Below, piece after piece: positions 21,940 to 32,879 of a stretch of 64,000 nucleotides of DNA. The first letter of the stretch is position 1; the number at the start of each line of letters is the position of its first letter. The notes beneath the pieces were generated by a model. The model made no database searches. It was not told the origin of the DNA and saw only the letters and a program-made list of their open reading frames with translations. This DNA is from Sepioteuthis lessoniana. Lineage: Eukaryota; Mollusca; Cephalopoda; Myopsida; Loliginidae. The stretch lies in contig OY757911.1 in assembly GCA_963585895.1 (NCBI GenBank), positions 63,640,807 through 63,704,806 on the forward strand, given 5' to 3'. The translations under genes were made by a program, and so were the position numbers.

Positions 21940-22488
21940 TTGTTTGTTTGGGTTTTATGGCATATCAACCTTTGTTGATTATTCAATGCCAAATCCATTT
22001 TTATACCAAAAACAGTTCTATTTCAAACAATTCATTTTAGCATGAGTACACAGTTTGATTGTCAAAAACATTTCTATTTCAAGCAATTCAGTTTAGTCAG
22101 ATAGTTTTATTTCAAACAATTCAGTTTAGCATAAGTATAGTTTTTGTTTACACATAGTTTAATGTCGAAACAAATCTATTTAGCATAAGTACAGTTTCAA
22201 TGTCAAAAACAGTTCTATTTCAAACAATTCAGTTTAGCATAAGTATACAGTTTAGTTCTATTTGACCCATAGATAGGACCCTATCAGGTGCTACCACTCC
22301 GGGCCTGAGTGGAGATGGGAGCAATGGCAATGAAGGGGTACTCTGCATTCCCCAAAGCTCCAGCATTACTGGAACCTCACCATCAAATTGTTTAGTTACA
22401 TAATCAGGACACTCATTGTGTGTGTGGGAGGTCTTATCCCTTTGCAGAGAAGCAGTCAGTGTATTCTATAGCCCAAGTTGACTTAGCA
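21940..22488 (-). repeat. A-type retroposon nested in another A-type, 549 bp
   Basis: Flanked by a perfect 13-bp target duplication ATCTGAAGGGTGT (21927-21939 and 22489-22501). Complete in reverse: tail (TTTTATGGCATATCAACCTT), internal repeats, head to AGCCCAAGTTGACTTAG. Confidence 0.9.
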
Positions 22489-22680
22489 ATCTGAAGGGTG
22501 TGGAATACCCAGATCCACTCTAATTTAAGTGGTAGTACCTGTTAGGATCTCATTAATGGGTCAAATAGATCTGTTTAAAAATTATTTGTATTTGATAGGA
22601 ATTCTTGGAACCATACATCAGTATGAAGATTATTTGTATTAGATAGGAATACTTTATACATAACTGTAAAGTAACCAGTC

Positions 22681-22929
22681 CATTGGCCTAATGAGTAGAG
22701 TGTTTGCCAATGGTCCAGGAGACCAGGGTTCAGTCCAAAGTCAAGTCATTCCAAAGACTCAAAAGATGGTACTTGATGTCTTGCTTAACACTCAGTACAT
22801 AAGGTAAGAATCAAGGGTAAAGTGGAGCAATCCAGGGAATAGAGTTGCACCCTCCCCTACACCTCAGTGTAGTAGCAATTGAAAAGGGAGCTTTTGGGTC
22901 ACCCTTGACTAAGATTACCAACTTTACTT
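22681..22929 (+). repeat. B-type tRNA-derived SINE, copy 1
   Basis: tRNA-like head CATTGGCCTAATGAGTAGAG and GACCAGGGTTCAGTCC (B box). Body AAGACTCAAAAGATGGTACTT, CCCTCCCCTACACCTCAGTG, end ACCCTTGACTAAGATTACCA. Confidence 0.85.
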
Positions 22930-23007
22930 ATATATAACAGTAAATTGTTTGTATTAATAATAGTTACTTGAAATTATAATTGTTTACTAAAAATTAAAGA
23001 CATAATT

Positions 23008-23264
23008 ATTGGTCTAATGAGTAGAGTGTTCACCAATGGTCCAGGAGATTGAAGTTCAATCCCAGGTTGAGTCATACCAAAGAATCAAAAAATGGTTCTT
23101 GATTCTGCCTTGCTTAACACTCAGCATTACAAGGTAAGGATCAAGGGTAAAGTGGAGTTATCCAGGGAATGGAGTAGTGTCCTCCCCTACACTTCAGTGT
23201 AGTAGCTATTGAAAAAGGAGCCTTCAGGTCACCCTCGACTAAGGTTAACATCTTTACTTTACTT
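23008..23264 (+). repeat. B-type tRNA-derived SINE, copy 2
   Basis: ATTGGTCTAATGAGTAGAGT, B box region GAAGTTCAATCCCAGG, body as copy 1, end CACCCTCGACTAAGGTTAAC. The spacer to copy 1 is AT-rich A-variant repeat DNA. Confidence 0.85.
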
Positions 23265-23378
23265 ACTAAAAATTATTATTACTTACTTGAAACCATATAA
23301 TTGTGTGTGAATAAATGACTATTATCAAATAGAAATTATTACTTGAAATGATATAATTGTCTATCAGTAGAACTGGAT

Positions 23379-23631
23379 CATTGGCCTAATGAGTAGAGTC
23401 TTCACCAATGGTCCAGGAGACTGGGGTTCAATCCCAGGTCGAGTCATACCAAAGACTCAAAAAATAGTACTTGATACCACCTTGCTTAACACTCAGTATT
23501 ATAAGATACAGATCAAGGGTTAGGAGGAGCAATCCAGGGAAAGGAGTAGTGCCCTTCCCTACACCTTGGTGTTGCAGCTACTAAAAAGGAAGCTTTTGGG
23601 TCACCCTTGACTAAGGCTGTCAACTTTACTA
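23379..23631 (+). repeat. B-type tRNA-derived SINE, copy 3
   Basis: CATTGGCCTAATGAGTAGAG, B box GGGGTTCAATCCCAGGTC, end CACCCTTGACTAAGGCTGTC. Same orientation as copies 1 and 2 and similar spacing. Confidence 0.85.
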
Positions 23632-23984
23632 ACTTATAAGATAGGAAACCATACAATTGCGTGCAAATTGTTTGTATTAGGAATACTTGATATATAACTG
23701 TGCGCAAAAAATTCTTAAGAAACAACTACTCAAAAAATGTAAATATGAATATGATTCTCTAACCTCTAAGCAATATAATAACCATAGACAGGTTGATATG
23801 CCTTTAAAATCAATCAATTAATTAATCAATCAAGCAAGTGTCTGTTATAGTTGGTAGCATTCTGAAAATTTCAAACTAAACTCTGTTTTCAATTCATGTT
23901 CTCATTACATCCCTCACACTTAGTGGATATCTCATGTCAATTAATTATTAATAGTTAATTTGTCTTTGTGATGTCAATTGAATC

Positions 23985-24110
23985 TTCCAGCAAAGCAGAG
24001 TATGTGACTTCTTATGCACTACCTAACACTGGTATTGAACTCAGACCGTGGAGTTACTAAATACTCTTTAACCAATGTTCTTGTCAACTGCATTGTTGTC
24101 TCGTAAGATT
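23985..24110 (-). repeat. Possible degraded tRNA-like SINE
   Basis: In reverse: GTTGACAAGAACATTGGTTA followed about 40 bp later by TCTGAGTTCAATACC, a B-box-like GAGTTCAATACC. No second copy in the window, so only the box spacing supports it. Confidence 0.35.
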
Positions 24111-24164
24111 AAGAAATTCATTAATTATACTACGAATAATTGTGTAATATACACTAATTCAACA

Positions 24165-24290
24165 GGAGCACCTTGGGTCATGTAATGGTTAGCAAGCTTG
24201 ACTAGAAAACCTGCAAGAGTGAATTTGAGTCTGATGGCTGCCCCATTCATTCAGCCTTGTGCCACATCTAAGTAAAAAGCTTAATAAATT
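24165..24290 (+). repeat. Possible tRNA-like SINE
   Basis: GGGTCATGTAATGGTTAGCA resembles an A box, and GAATTTGAGTCTGATGGCTG lies at B-box distance. Single copy here; weak. Confidence 0.35.
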
Positions 24291-24434
24291 ACTACATTTA
24301 TTCAACAGCAGATAAAAGGATGTCAGGATTAAGGATCCAAGTTATCACCACTAAATTGACACTTATGCTACTTCTGGATTAGTTTCATCAAACTTTAGGT
24401 TGATATATTTGATACAAATATGAATTTTTAATTA

Positions 24435-25779
24435 CGAGGTGCCTTCAATAAGTTTCCAGACTTTTTTTATATGGGCACTTTCATTGACAGTACACACATG
24501 AAACTCTAGTCCCCTTCAAAGTAATCTCCCCCGGCTGCAATGCACTTGTTGTACTGTTCCAACAACTTCTGGAAGGCCCCATGGAAGTCCTCTTGTGTGA
24601 GTGTGTCAATGACTTTTGTCACAGCCACTTTCATCTCCTCAATTGTCTCATAACAACAGCCTCTAAGTTTTTCCTTAAGCTTAGAGAATAAGCAAAAGTC
24701 ACAGGGAGCAAAGTTTGGACTATAAGGAAGGGCAAGGAACTGTCTTGATGTCCATCTTGGTCAAATAGTGTGTGACAAGGATGGAGTTATGGACTGGTGC
24801 ATTGTCCTGGTAGAAATGCCACTGACCCAATTTGAAGAGTGCTGGCCTCTTCCCTAGGAATCTCTTCCTGTGAACTCCCTTAAAACCTCAACATAGTATT
24901 CCTTGTTGACTGTCTGTCTAGTGGGAATCCAGTGCATGTAGATCATGCCAGTGCTGTCAAAAAAAAGGATCATCAAAAGTTTGTAGATGAATTTGCTCTC
25001 TCTGGCCTTCTTGGGTCTGAGAGAGCCAGCATGCTTCCACTGGGAACTCTGTCTCTTGGTCTCTGACTCATGGCAGTAGATCCAGCTTTATCACAGGTCA
25101 CCAGAGCATCAAGAACTGCGGGACCTGAATTGATCAACTTGACCATCTCCCTGCTGTCATGACAACGTCTTTCTTTCTAATCTTCTCAGAGCACCCTTGG
25201 GATAAACTTTACGCAAATCTTCCGCATCTTCAGTTCCTCGCGAATAATTGTGTGTATAGTTCCTACACTGACATCAAACTGTGCACTTATTGTCTCTATA
25301 GACACATGACGGTCCTTATCCATGAAATTCTTTATCTGGCCAATCAACTCTGGTGTATTGACTTCCTTACTCCTCCCACACCTCTCATAATCCCTCACAG
25401 ACTCCCTGCCTTCCTTGAATCTCTTATGCCACTCAAAAACTGAAGCTCAATTCATGTAAGATGGTTGAAAAACAGTCTGAAGCATTCCATATGTTTCTGT
25501 GGCATTTTTTCCAAGTTTAAAACAGAATTTTATTGCATATTGTTCTACTAAAGTGTCCTCACGTCCAGATTGCATTTTTGAAATTCACCAGCAGTGACAT
25601 TCAGGCTTTAGTAGGGTGTATTCCAATTGCTGCTGTAGCTGTTCATTTGAAGTTGAAATCATAAAAATTGGTCAGTCATCTCATAAGATGTATAGCAATA
25701 ACATAGTGAATTTTCAAGAGTCTACAACAATTTTAAATGCCTGTACAAAAAAGTCTGGAAAATTATTGAAGGCACCTCA
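24435..25779 (-). mobile_element. mariner element M2, full length (1345 bp)
   Basis: TIRs CGAGGTGCCTTCAATAAGTT (left) and, reversed, TGAGGTGCCTTCAATAATTT (right), each next to TA. It is the longest of the three family members and holds about 40 bp missing in M1 (around 24998-25036, coding for a RESKFIYKLL-like stretch on the - strand). Confidence 0.9.
24500..25445 (-). pseudogene. mariner (DD34D) transposase, frameshifted
   Basis: Same protein family as M1. The HTH region RDYERCGRSKEVNTPELI and VSIETISAQFDVSVGTIHTI is readable at 25186-25398. The catalytic end GQWHFYQDNAPVH is present near 24800, but a 1-base change in the run near 24730 (GAAGGGCAAGG) and others break the frame before the third catalytic Asp. 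The end CNKCIAAGG-like is at 24515-24550. It is inactive as it stands. Confidence 0.85.
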
Positions 25780-25786
25780 TACATAC

Positions 25787-26225
25787 AAATCATCATCATC
25801 ATTGCATCCCCACTACACAGATTCCTTTGACTCTCTCTCATCATCCATCTCTATCAGCCGTCATTTTTAGTAAGTTTTCTAGATGACATAGAGTGTCCAC
25901 ACACTACTATTGAAAGTAAGTTTTTGCTGGTTGGCTGTCACTGATGTGTTCATATGTAGGAGTCCATAAGAGAACATTACCAATGAGTTTGTCCTTACTT
26001 CTCCAGCAGTGCCTGGCATGTCTTGCTAATCTTACTTGGATAGTAAATAGTGACACAGATGCTGTTTTGTGGAGTGCTGCTTCCAGGATTTGTTCAAAAC
26101 AGCATGCAGCATCCTTGTTTAGTTACCATCTAGCTTTTTTTCCAGGCATTTCATTAAATTCTAAGTGATGCACCCATACAATAGTACTGGCTACAGCTTG
26201 AAGGAATTCCCATTTTATCAACAAG
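25787..26225 (-). pseudogene. RTE-type LINE 3' end
   Basis: Begins (in + coordinates) with an (ATC)n run, the complement of the (GAT)n tail typical of RTE elements. It continues into sequence parallel to the last ~140 codons of the 58411-61272 ORF: a GTCCATAAGAGAACAT region, CAGCAGTGCCTGGCATGTCT (the HAGHCW motif) and CAGCATGCAGCATCC (the Cys/His tail). 5' truncated. It starts 8 bp from the end of mariner M2. Confidence 0.75.
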
Positions 26226-26229
26226 AAAA

Positions 26230-27035
26230 AAATGAAAAATAAACATACAAATATTAATTTTTAACCATTGGAAAATATAACCTCACTATCTTTGAAATTG
26301 AAAACCAAAGTTTCACTCATCTGACACAGGTCCAATCAGCAAAACTAAAAAATAATGAATAAATTAATACTACATTAATAAAACTTTCATTAACTGTTGA
26401 GATTAATTTAAGTTTAATTTATTTTAATATCATGAAAAAAGAGTAAAAGTATTTTTTTAATATATGCCTTAATCCAAGATAAAAGCAGATCTAGTATCTA
26501 ATATTCCAAATAAAGATCTGATTAGATTTATCTCTACGTTCTTATCTTGAAAATAAAAGATTTTTTTAAAAGTTTACGGGATGTTACACATTATTTGTTT
26601 CTATCATTAAAAGCAGACAAATACTATAGAGTATTTGATATTTATATATTCTGTACTTTATTTTGATGAATTACTTAACATATTTGAACCTATTTTACTT
26701 GAAAATACTTTAAACTTACAAACCGATTAAGAAGAGTTCATCCCTTGACATAATTAGAACATTTTACATGCCCACATCTAATATTACCTAATGGAGACAG
26801 TAACCTCTAAGTTTATTTGACCTCTTGTGAAAAACAATCGTAAAGACATTTGAATTTAGGTTAATTTTCATCAGATCTCAGTTGGCTTGAGCTGGTTGAC
26901 TCAGTGGAACATGGCACAATAAAAACAGAATGAGTATCCTTTGACTTTGCTGATTTTCTTACTGATATTCAAATGAGATATCTTTGTGTTGTGTTCAATA
27001 TATATATATGCTCCTGTTTATGGAGTGTGGCAAAT
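26230..27035. other. AT-rich non-coding stretch
   Basis: No feature recognised. Confidence 0.5.
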
Positions 27036-27039
27036 TGTT

Positions 27040-27715
27040 AAAGTCAGTGCTCAGCTGTGTAACTAGCTGAACAAGATCTAAACTGAACTCCAGAAGAGTA
27101 GAGTTATTTCATGATACATTGGAACATTCTAATCTCCCTGGCTTGTGATTGGCTGCTGGTCTTTGAGTGGAGATATTTGTGTATAAATATCAGCTTCGGT
27201 TTAATAGTAGCACAGGCTCTGTATTAAGTTACAGCCTGGCCCACTAGGTTAGGACACACTTCAACCAGCCATGTTCCCTGGTATGCTGATCAGGTCGGGT
27301 GTGTCCTGACTCTGGTGGCAGTCGGTCGAGACTGCCTGACATATGTGCCAGAAAGGCCCAGCATTCACATCTCGCAGCTGAGACCAGCATTCCTTGGTCC
27401 TCTTGAGGCCATCCCCCCAGAATTTAACCCTCTCTTGAGGGGCTAGGTTTATTGCTTGGCACTTGAGCTACCCCTTTTTAAAAAAATGCCGACAGGGCTC
27501 AGGGCATTTTTGGAAATGCCTGGTGTGTGTGAGCTATGGGCTTGTACCTGGTTCCCGCAACAAAAAAAGGCCATGTCCCATACTCTTGTGTACATGGGGC
27601 ACTCGACAAATACCAAATCTGTATTGAGTTACAGCTTGTTTATTTTTGTCTGCCAACTAGTTGGGATCCTAGGCCAGTAAGTGTTATTGTGATTCTACAC
27701 TGTTAACAGCAATTT
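27040..27715 (+). promoter_or_regulatory. Promoter-like block, possible solo LTR with insertion
   Basis: An inverted CCAAT box (ATTGG, 27148-27152) lies about 30 bp before TATAAATA (27182-27189), a classic Pol II core layout. An 18-bp motif TCTGTATTRAGTTACAGC occurs at 27218-27235 and 27618-27635 with one mismatch. It encloses about 380 bp that is clearly less AT-rich than its surroundings (CAGTCGGTCGAGACTGCC, GAGGCCATCCCCCCAG). This could be an LTR (U3 with TATA) into which another element inserted, leaving a target duplication. No second LTR or retroviral gene is nearby. The frame at 27456-27680 has no known domain. Confidence 0.4.
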
Positions 27716-27837
27716 ACAGGTAGGTTTCAGTTATCAAACTATTGATCATCAGCAAAGAAAACTGCAATTTACTTACCATTTTGATGATGGAGAGTCTTCC
27801 ATATTTTTAGATATCGGGTTTACGTATCATGTAACAT

Positions 27838-28150
27838 TTATGAGGGTTGGCTGAAAAGTTCACGGGCTGACCAATATACTCTCATGGAATATGCAGTTCA
27901 CTAACTTCTTTCATTAATGTTGCCGTGGTTGGATCCCATTTGAAAAAAGTCATCAACAACAAATATGACATCATAGCATGTACATATATAACAACCAATC
28001 GGCTTTAAAATAGCTTGACACTCCTGCTTATTAGATGTGAGTTCTACCTTGAGGCTCTTTTAAAAATGTGAATTTCTTCTTGGCTTGTTTAGTATCAGTA
28101 GCCTAGAGATGCTGCTATGCCAGTGTAAACCCTGAATTCTTTGACCCTTT
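27838..28150 (+). mobile_element. mariner-like terminal fragment
   Basis: GAGGGTTGGCTGAAAAGTTC followed by ACGGGCTGACC is very close to mariner TIRs of the GGTTGGCTGAAAAGT type. The following 300 bp resemble a 5' untranslated part, with no readable transposase and no opposite TIR. Confidence 0.5.
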
Positions 28151-28611
28151 GAACTTTGTCGTTAATATTGCTGCTGCTGTGTCTGCCTATATATTCCAAC
28201 CAATATTAGATCTTACCTACAAATTCAAACTTGAGAAAATTGAAGGCAAAACATCTTTTACAACAGTAAAAATAATTCATTTAACAAACATGAAATTTGC
28301 TTGCAAAGATATGAGATATTTTGTTTATTTTTTGCATGTTTTTATTAGAATTATAAAGGATCAGAATCAAACAGTCAATATTTGCTTGTGTATGACCAAA
28401 GAGCCATGTTGTTTAATTAATATGTAAGTATGCAAAAAGTTTTTCTAGTTCTATTGAGAAAGAACATTTTCAAAACAAAATCGATCTTTTTTTGTTGGGA
28501 TTGAAGTAAATTTGAATATAAATATCACTGATAATGTTGAAATAGTTCTTATAATATTAGCTATATGTCATATTAACTATATGTTTTTAAAAAATGGATC
28601 CATTGGTAAAA

Positions 28612-28997
28612 GACTTTTCTCCTGATTTATGGTAAAGTATTATTTTTTAGCATAAATGGAACAATACCTTCCAATGTATAGCTATTAGGCTGATGTAAAG
28701 CAAAAACACTGTTGCCAAGATTGGAAAAAAAGTTGAAATCAGAGGTGTACAGAAACAATCAGCTTGACCATCAATGCAAATAATCAATACAATTTCATTA
28801 CTATCAGACTCAACTGGTTTACCTAAGTAAGAAATCTCCAACATGAAAATGTTCAAACCAATTGTGTAGAAAAAACTCTCTCCTGATTTATTGTAAAGTA
28901 TTATTTATTTGCACAAACAGAACAACAAGTACCAACATATAGCTATTAGAATGATATTAAGCAAACATACTTTTATCAAGCTTGGAAAAAAACATGA
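28612..28997. repeat. Diverged tandem duplication, unit about 260 bp
   Basis: TCTCCTGATTTATGGTAAAG...TATAGCTATTAGGCTGATG...GATTGGAAAAAAAG at 28616-28733 recurs as TCTCCTGATTTATTGTAAAG...TATAGCTATTAGAATGAT...GCTTGGAAAAAAAC at 28879-28992. Function unknown. Confidence 0.7.
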
Positions 28998-28999
28998 GA

Positions 29000-30300
29000 C
29001 CTTTACTTAAACATTTTGGAAGAAGAATGGTGTTACATCAATGATCCAAAAGTTAAAGATACAAAACATTTCACTTAAAAAATAACAGTTTTTGCAGAAT
29101 CAAAAAGTAAAAGTGTTCAATTGCCCTAGCCTATCATTTTATCCAACTTAATACTTGTGAAATATATTTAAATGTAAAGTTGAGAAATGACTTCTATTCT
29201 ACAAAACAGAATTGAAAGACTGTATACTGTTGGAGCAGAAAACATTCTAGTGACTAGGCAAATCTAGTAAGGTAAGTTCCATCAAGTTAATAATCAGTAG
29301 CAAAAAAAGAAAAATAGATAAAGTTACTACTACAAATATTGATTTGAAATAGATTCTTCCATAGGGATATATCATTTTTGGACTGATAGATATTTACATT
29401 TTTGGTCACAGAATTTCACTGCTGTAGAGTTTGGTAATAAATGATACCTAATAATATCTGATTTGATTATATGATATTCCAATAAAAATAATGCAATCTT
29501 GTTATCTTTGGTTTAGAAGAAAATTAACTTTTTTTTTAGAATATAGTAGGGATGATACTTTATGTTAATTCAGTATCATAAAGCTGATCTTGGGATCAGC
29601 TACTGATAAGACTTACTGATATATAAGGTTATATTTCAATCTTAGAGATTCAGAAAATCAAGAAACTTGTCAATATCTATTAGTAGTTAAGTTAAGTTAG
29701 TTAAGTAGTGATATTATTTGTCAAATGCAGAAAAAACAATTGAAGAAGTGCAATGATTGAGTGAATTAAAATATAGTCTGTGTTGTTTTGTTAAAATAAT
29801 CAATTCAATGGAGATCAAATGCTTTGTAGTTCAGTCATTCAGTTTGTATTGTTAAGAATGGGAGATAACTATCTGAAATACCTAGGATTCAAACATATAG
29901 ACACTAAAATTTGTTGAAGTTGAAATTACTCAAATAAATGTTTAAGTCTGAATAGATTTCATAAATACTTGTCATTTCTAATATGACAAATGTTGATTTG
30001 TTTTGTTTTTTTTTCTATTTTCATATTTAATGATTCTGTTCCATTTTTTTTTTAATTGTTTTTGAGCTCTACTTTTTAGGATTATTAAATTACTCTGATC
30101 TACTGTCAGAGATTTAGGCTCAATATATGATGTAAGAAATCTTTGAATCAGAATGAACTTTACAATAGTTTATAACTAAAGAAAAATGGTTATAATTTGT
30201 TTTTCATTTTGTGTTAATAAAGTGGTCAACAGAGAATGTTTTTTTAAATAGTGATTTAATGATTTCTGGAAAGATAGATAATTTTAGTACTTTGTTTCTT
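29000..30300. other. AT-rich non-coding stretch
   Basis: No coding feature. A small hairpin AGCTGATC-TTGG-GATCAGCT sits at 29582-29601. Confidence 0.5.
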
Positions 30301-30329
30301 TATGTTTTTTAGATTTCCTCTCTTTTGAT

Positions 30330-30965
30330 ATGCCCAGTCGGCTAGGGCTGTAGAATACACTGACTGCACCTCTGCAGAGAGGTAACCCCCCCCCCAATGA
30401 GTGTCCTAGATATGACACTAAATAATCTGATCGTGAGGTTCTAGAGATGCTGGAGCTTTGGGGAATGCAGAGCACTCCTTCATTGCCATTGCTCCCAGGT
30501 CCACTCTAGCCTGGAATGGTAGCACCTGATAGGGCCCTATCTATGGGTTAAATAGAACTAACTGCATACTTATGCTAAATTGAATTGATTGAATTAGAAC
30601 TGTTTGACTAAACTGAATAGCTTGAAATAGAAATGGTTTTGACGATTAAACTGTACTTAAATTTAAACTGAATGCTTATGCTAAACTGAATTGTTTGAAA
30701 TGGAACTGTACTTACACTAAACTGAATTGTTATATATTGAACTGTTTGACATTTAACTGTGTGTAAACAAAATTAGCTGAATTAGAATTGTTTAACTAAA
30801 CTGAATAGTTTGAAATAGAAATGTTTTTGACAATTAAACTGTATGCTCATGCTAAACTGAATTGTTTGAAATAGAACTGACTATTTACATAAAAATGGAT
30901 TTGGCATTAAATAACCTACAAAGGTTGATATGCCATAAAAACACAACCAACCAACCAACCAACCA
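30330..30965 (+). repeat. A-type retroposon, complete, 636 bp
   Basis: Flanked by an 11-bp target duplication TCTCTTTTGAT (30319-30329 and 30966-30976). Head GCCCAGTCGGCTAGGGCTG, CTGCACCTCTGCAGAGAGG, internal TAAACTGAATTG repeats, tail AATAACCTACAAAGGTTGAT, (CCAA)n. Confidence 0.92.
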
Positions 30966-30979
30966 TCTCTTTTGATTCT

Positions 30980-31480
30980 TTGACATAAAAAATCTTATTA
31001 ATATATATTTTACTCACAGAAAATAGATGATTCTATTTGAAAAGGTTCTGATTTTATCAATGAATTTGTATATTGAAAAAAAATATCTGATATTGAAAAA
31101 AAAACTCCCTTAAATACCAAATTTGAAATAAACATATAGAAAACATACAAAATTTTCATTAATAACATTTGTTATTTTGCTGATTCAAAATACTAGACAA
31201 AAGATGAGGTTGACCAAAGAAAAGATAATTAAAATGAATGATCTAAAAATAAAAGCCTAACATGGTTTATTTCAGTTTATAATTATATTTGTATATGAAC
31301 ACTTGTTGGAAAAAGTACTTTATTGGCTTGTATTGTTTACAATAAAGTGTAGAGATGGCTAATTCACTAATAGTTTACAATATTAGCCTGGCCCACATAT
31401 GCACTTGTGTGTGTATGCTGTGATGAAAAGGAAAGCCTGTGATCTATTAGGAAGTGTCTCAGGAGTGGCCTCACAAAGTA
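30980..31480. other. AT-rich non-coding stretch
   Basis: No feature recognised. Confidence 0.5.
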
Positions 31481-31483
31481 ACT

Positions 31484-31485
<2 letters not shown>

Positions 31486-31542
<57 letters not shown>
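31486..31542. repeat. (AC)n microsatellite
   Basis: About 28 AC units. Confidence 0.96.
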
Positions 31543-31545
<3 letters not shown>

Positions 31546-31772
31546 CTCATAGAACTTCATACTCTCACAGAATAATAACAATAGTAAGAATAATAACCCT
31601 TAACTTCATATGGTTTTATGGTTTTTAGAACAAATCGACATAAAAACAAGTCCTTAATGAACAAAACAATGTCTTGCTCAACTTAGAAAAATAATTATTG
31701 CTTTACTGATTTATTATTATTACCATTTGCATCATAAAAAAAATGACAGGTTTATTTATATATGAACCATCA

Positions 31773-31855
31773 CTTCAATCTAAGATCAAAATATCACTCT
31801 CTTGCCTTCTACCTCGGATCAAAATATCACTCTCTAGCCTTCTGCCTAGGATCAC
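31773..31855. repeat. Short minisatellite related to 34010-34625
   Basis: Two-plus copies of a ~39-bp unit GATCAAAATATCACTCTCT...GCCTTCTRCCTMGG. The core GATCAAARTRTCACTC also occurs in the larger array at 34 kb. Confidence 0.7.
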
Positions 31856-31989
31856 ATAGCAGTGTCTATGCATCCTGTTAAAAAAGTTTTGTACAAGATA
31901 GATAGATAGGCCTTGTATTTTATATGTGGATTTAGTGGTAGTGTTTCTGTGGGTTTTTTTGGCGGCGGGGGGTTGTTTTAACAGGTTAG

Positions 31990-32680
31990 AAAATGGCAAA
32001 ATATTGGTTTTATGCTGCAAATAACCTTTAAATTTTAAATCTGTTGAATTTTCATGTAAAGTTCCAAACCTTTTCTAGTACATATATACATAATGCTGCA
32101 ATTTGATTGAAAAGTTAATTTTTTTAATTTTTATAAAAGTAAAACTAGTGAGAAAAATATGACTATGATTTTCATAATCTTTAATGAACTGCCACTTTTG
32201 TGCATGCACATTATACTTTTATTTCTTATTTATATTTATTTATTCATTTATTAGATAAGGCTATGAACATTGACTGAGGATTACGTTTAGGGGTTTTGAT
32301 TATGTCTATTTTTTTATATTCTTAAATTAATAATTATGTAGTGATTCATTCACATTTGTATCCTTATTTTGCTCTGTTTCCATCACATATATTTTGGCCT
32401 TTATATCATTGGACATTCCTCAAGTGCCTCTCATATTAAGATCACCTTCACCCTCAGAGGATATCAAATACTTTCCTTTAATCCAGATGAGCATGACATA
32501 TTGTTCTCATTCCTCTCTTTTTAACTTAACCATGTTTTTAACTAAGTCTTATTCTAACTGAAAATACATCCTTTCTAAAAAGGAAAGCGCATTTTTATTA
32601 ATTTTAGAAATCAATGCTTTTTAGAAATTTATACTGATTGATTAAATCAATCTTATGTTAAAGAATATGATTTAAAAAAA
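31990..32680. other. AT-rich non-coding stretch
   Basis: No feature recognised. Confidence 0.5.
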
Positions 32681-32683
<3 letters not shown>

Positions 32684-32725
<42 letters not shown>

Positions 32726-32790
32726 TTTGTTTGTTTGTTTGTTTGTTTGTTTGTTTGTTTTTTTTTGTTTTGTTTTTTTTGTTTTTGTTT
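32684..32790. repeat. (GT)n(TTTG)n and T-rich compound microsatellite
   Basis: A GT run, then about ten GTTT units, then T-rich sequence with scattered G. Confidence 0.93.
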
Positions 32791-32879
32791 TTTTGTCACA
32801 GGATCAAAATTGAATAAGTTAATCTTTATTTATAAATAAAGAGAGTGTAAGCATTAAAGAATTTTTTTCAAACAGAGAG

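Larger units (their letters stand above)
21820..23825 (+). repeat. Long A-type variant carrying nested A-type and three B-type SINEs
   Basis: The head starts near 21820 (GAATGTATCCTCTGCAGAGG, TTAACTGCATCTGATGGTGA). It is cut at 21940 by a second A-type copy and resumes at 22489 (CCACTCTAATTTAAGTGG, GGGTCAAATAGATCTGTTT). It continues with a different internal repeat (ATTAGATAGGAATACTTG, ACCATATAATTGTG) broken by three B-type SINEs. It ends near 23790 with CCATAGACAGGTTGATATGC and an AATC-rich tail. About 2 kb in total against about 0.6 kb for a plain copy. Confidence 0.7.

Noticed and set aside
22681..23631. Functional tRNA genes in the B-type heads
   Set aside because: A and B boxes are present, but the cloverleaf stems do not pair well and the tRNA-like part is fused to a constant SINE body in all five copies.
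21820..23825. CRISPR-like array from regularly spaced repeats
   Set aside because: This is a eukaryotic genome and the repeats are 250-bp SINEs with diverged copies and no short unique spacers.
29582..29601. Terminator-like hairpin AGCTGATC/GATCAGCT
   Set aside because: Eight base pairs in AT-rich eukaryotic DNA with no adjacent gene; likely chance.
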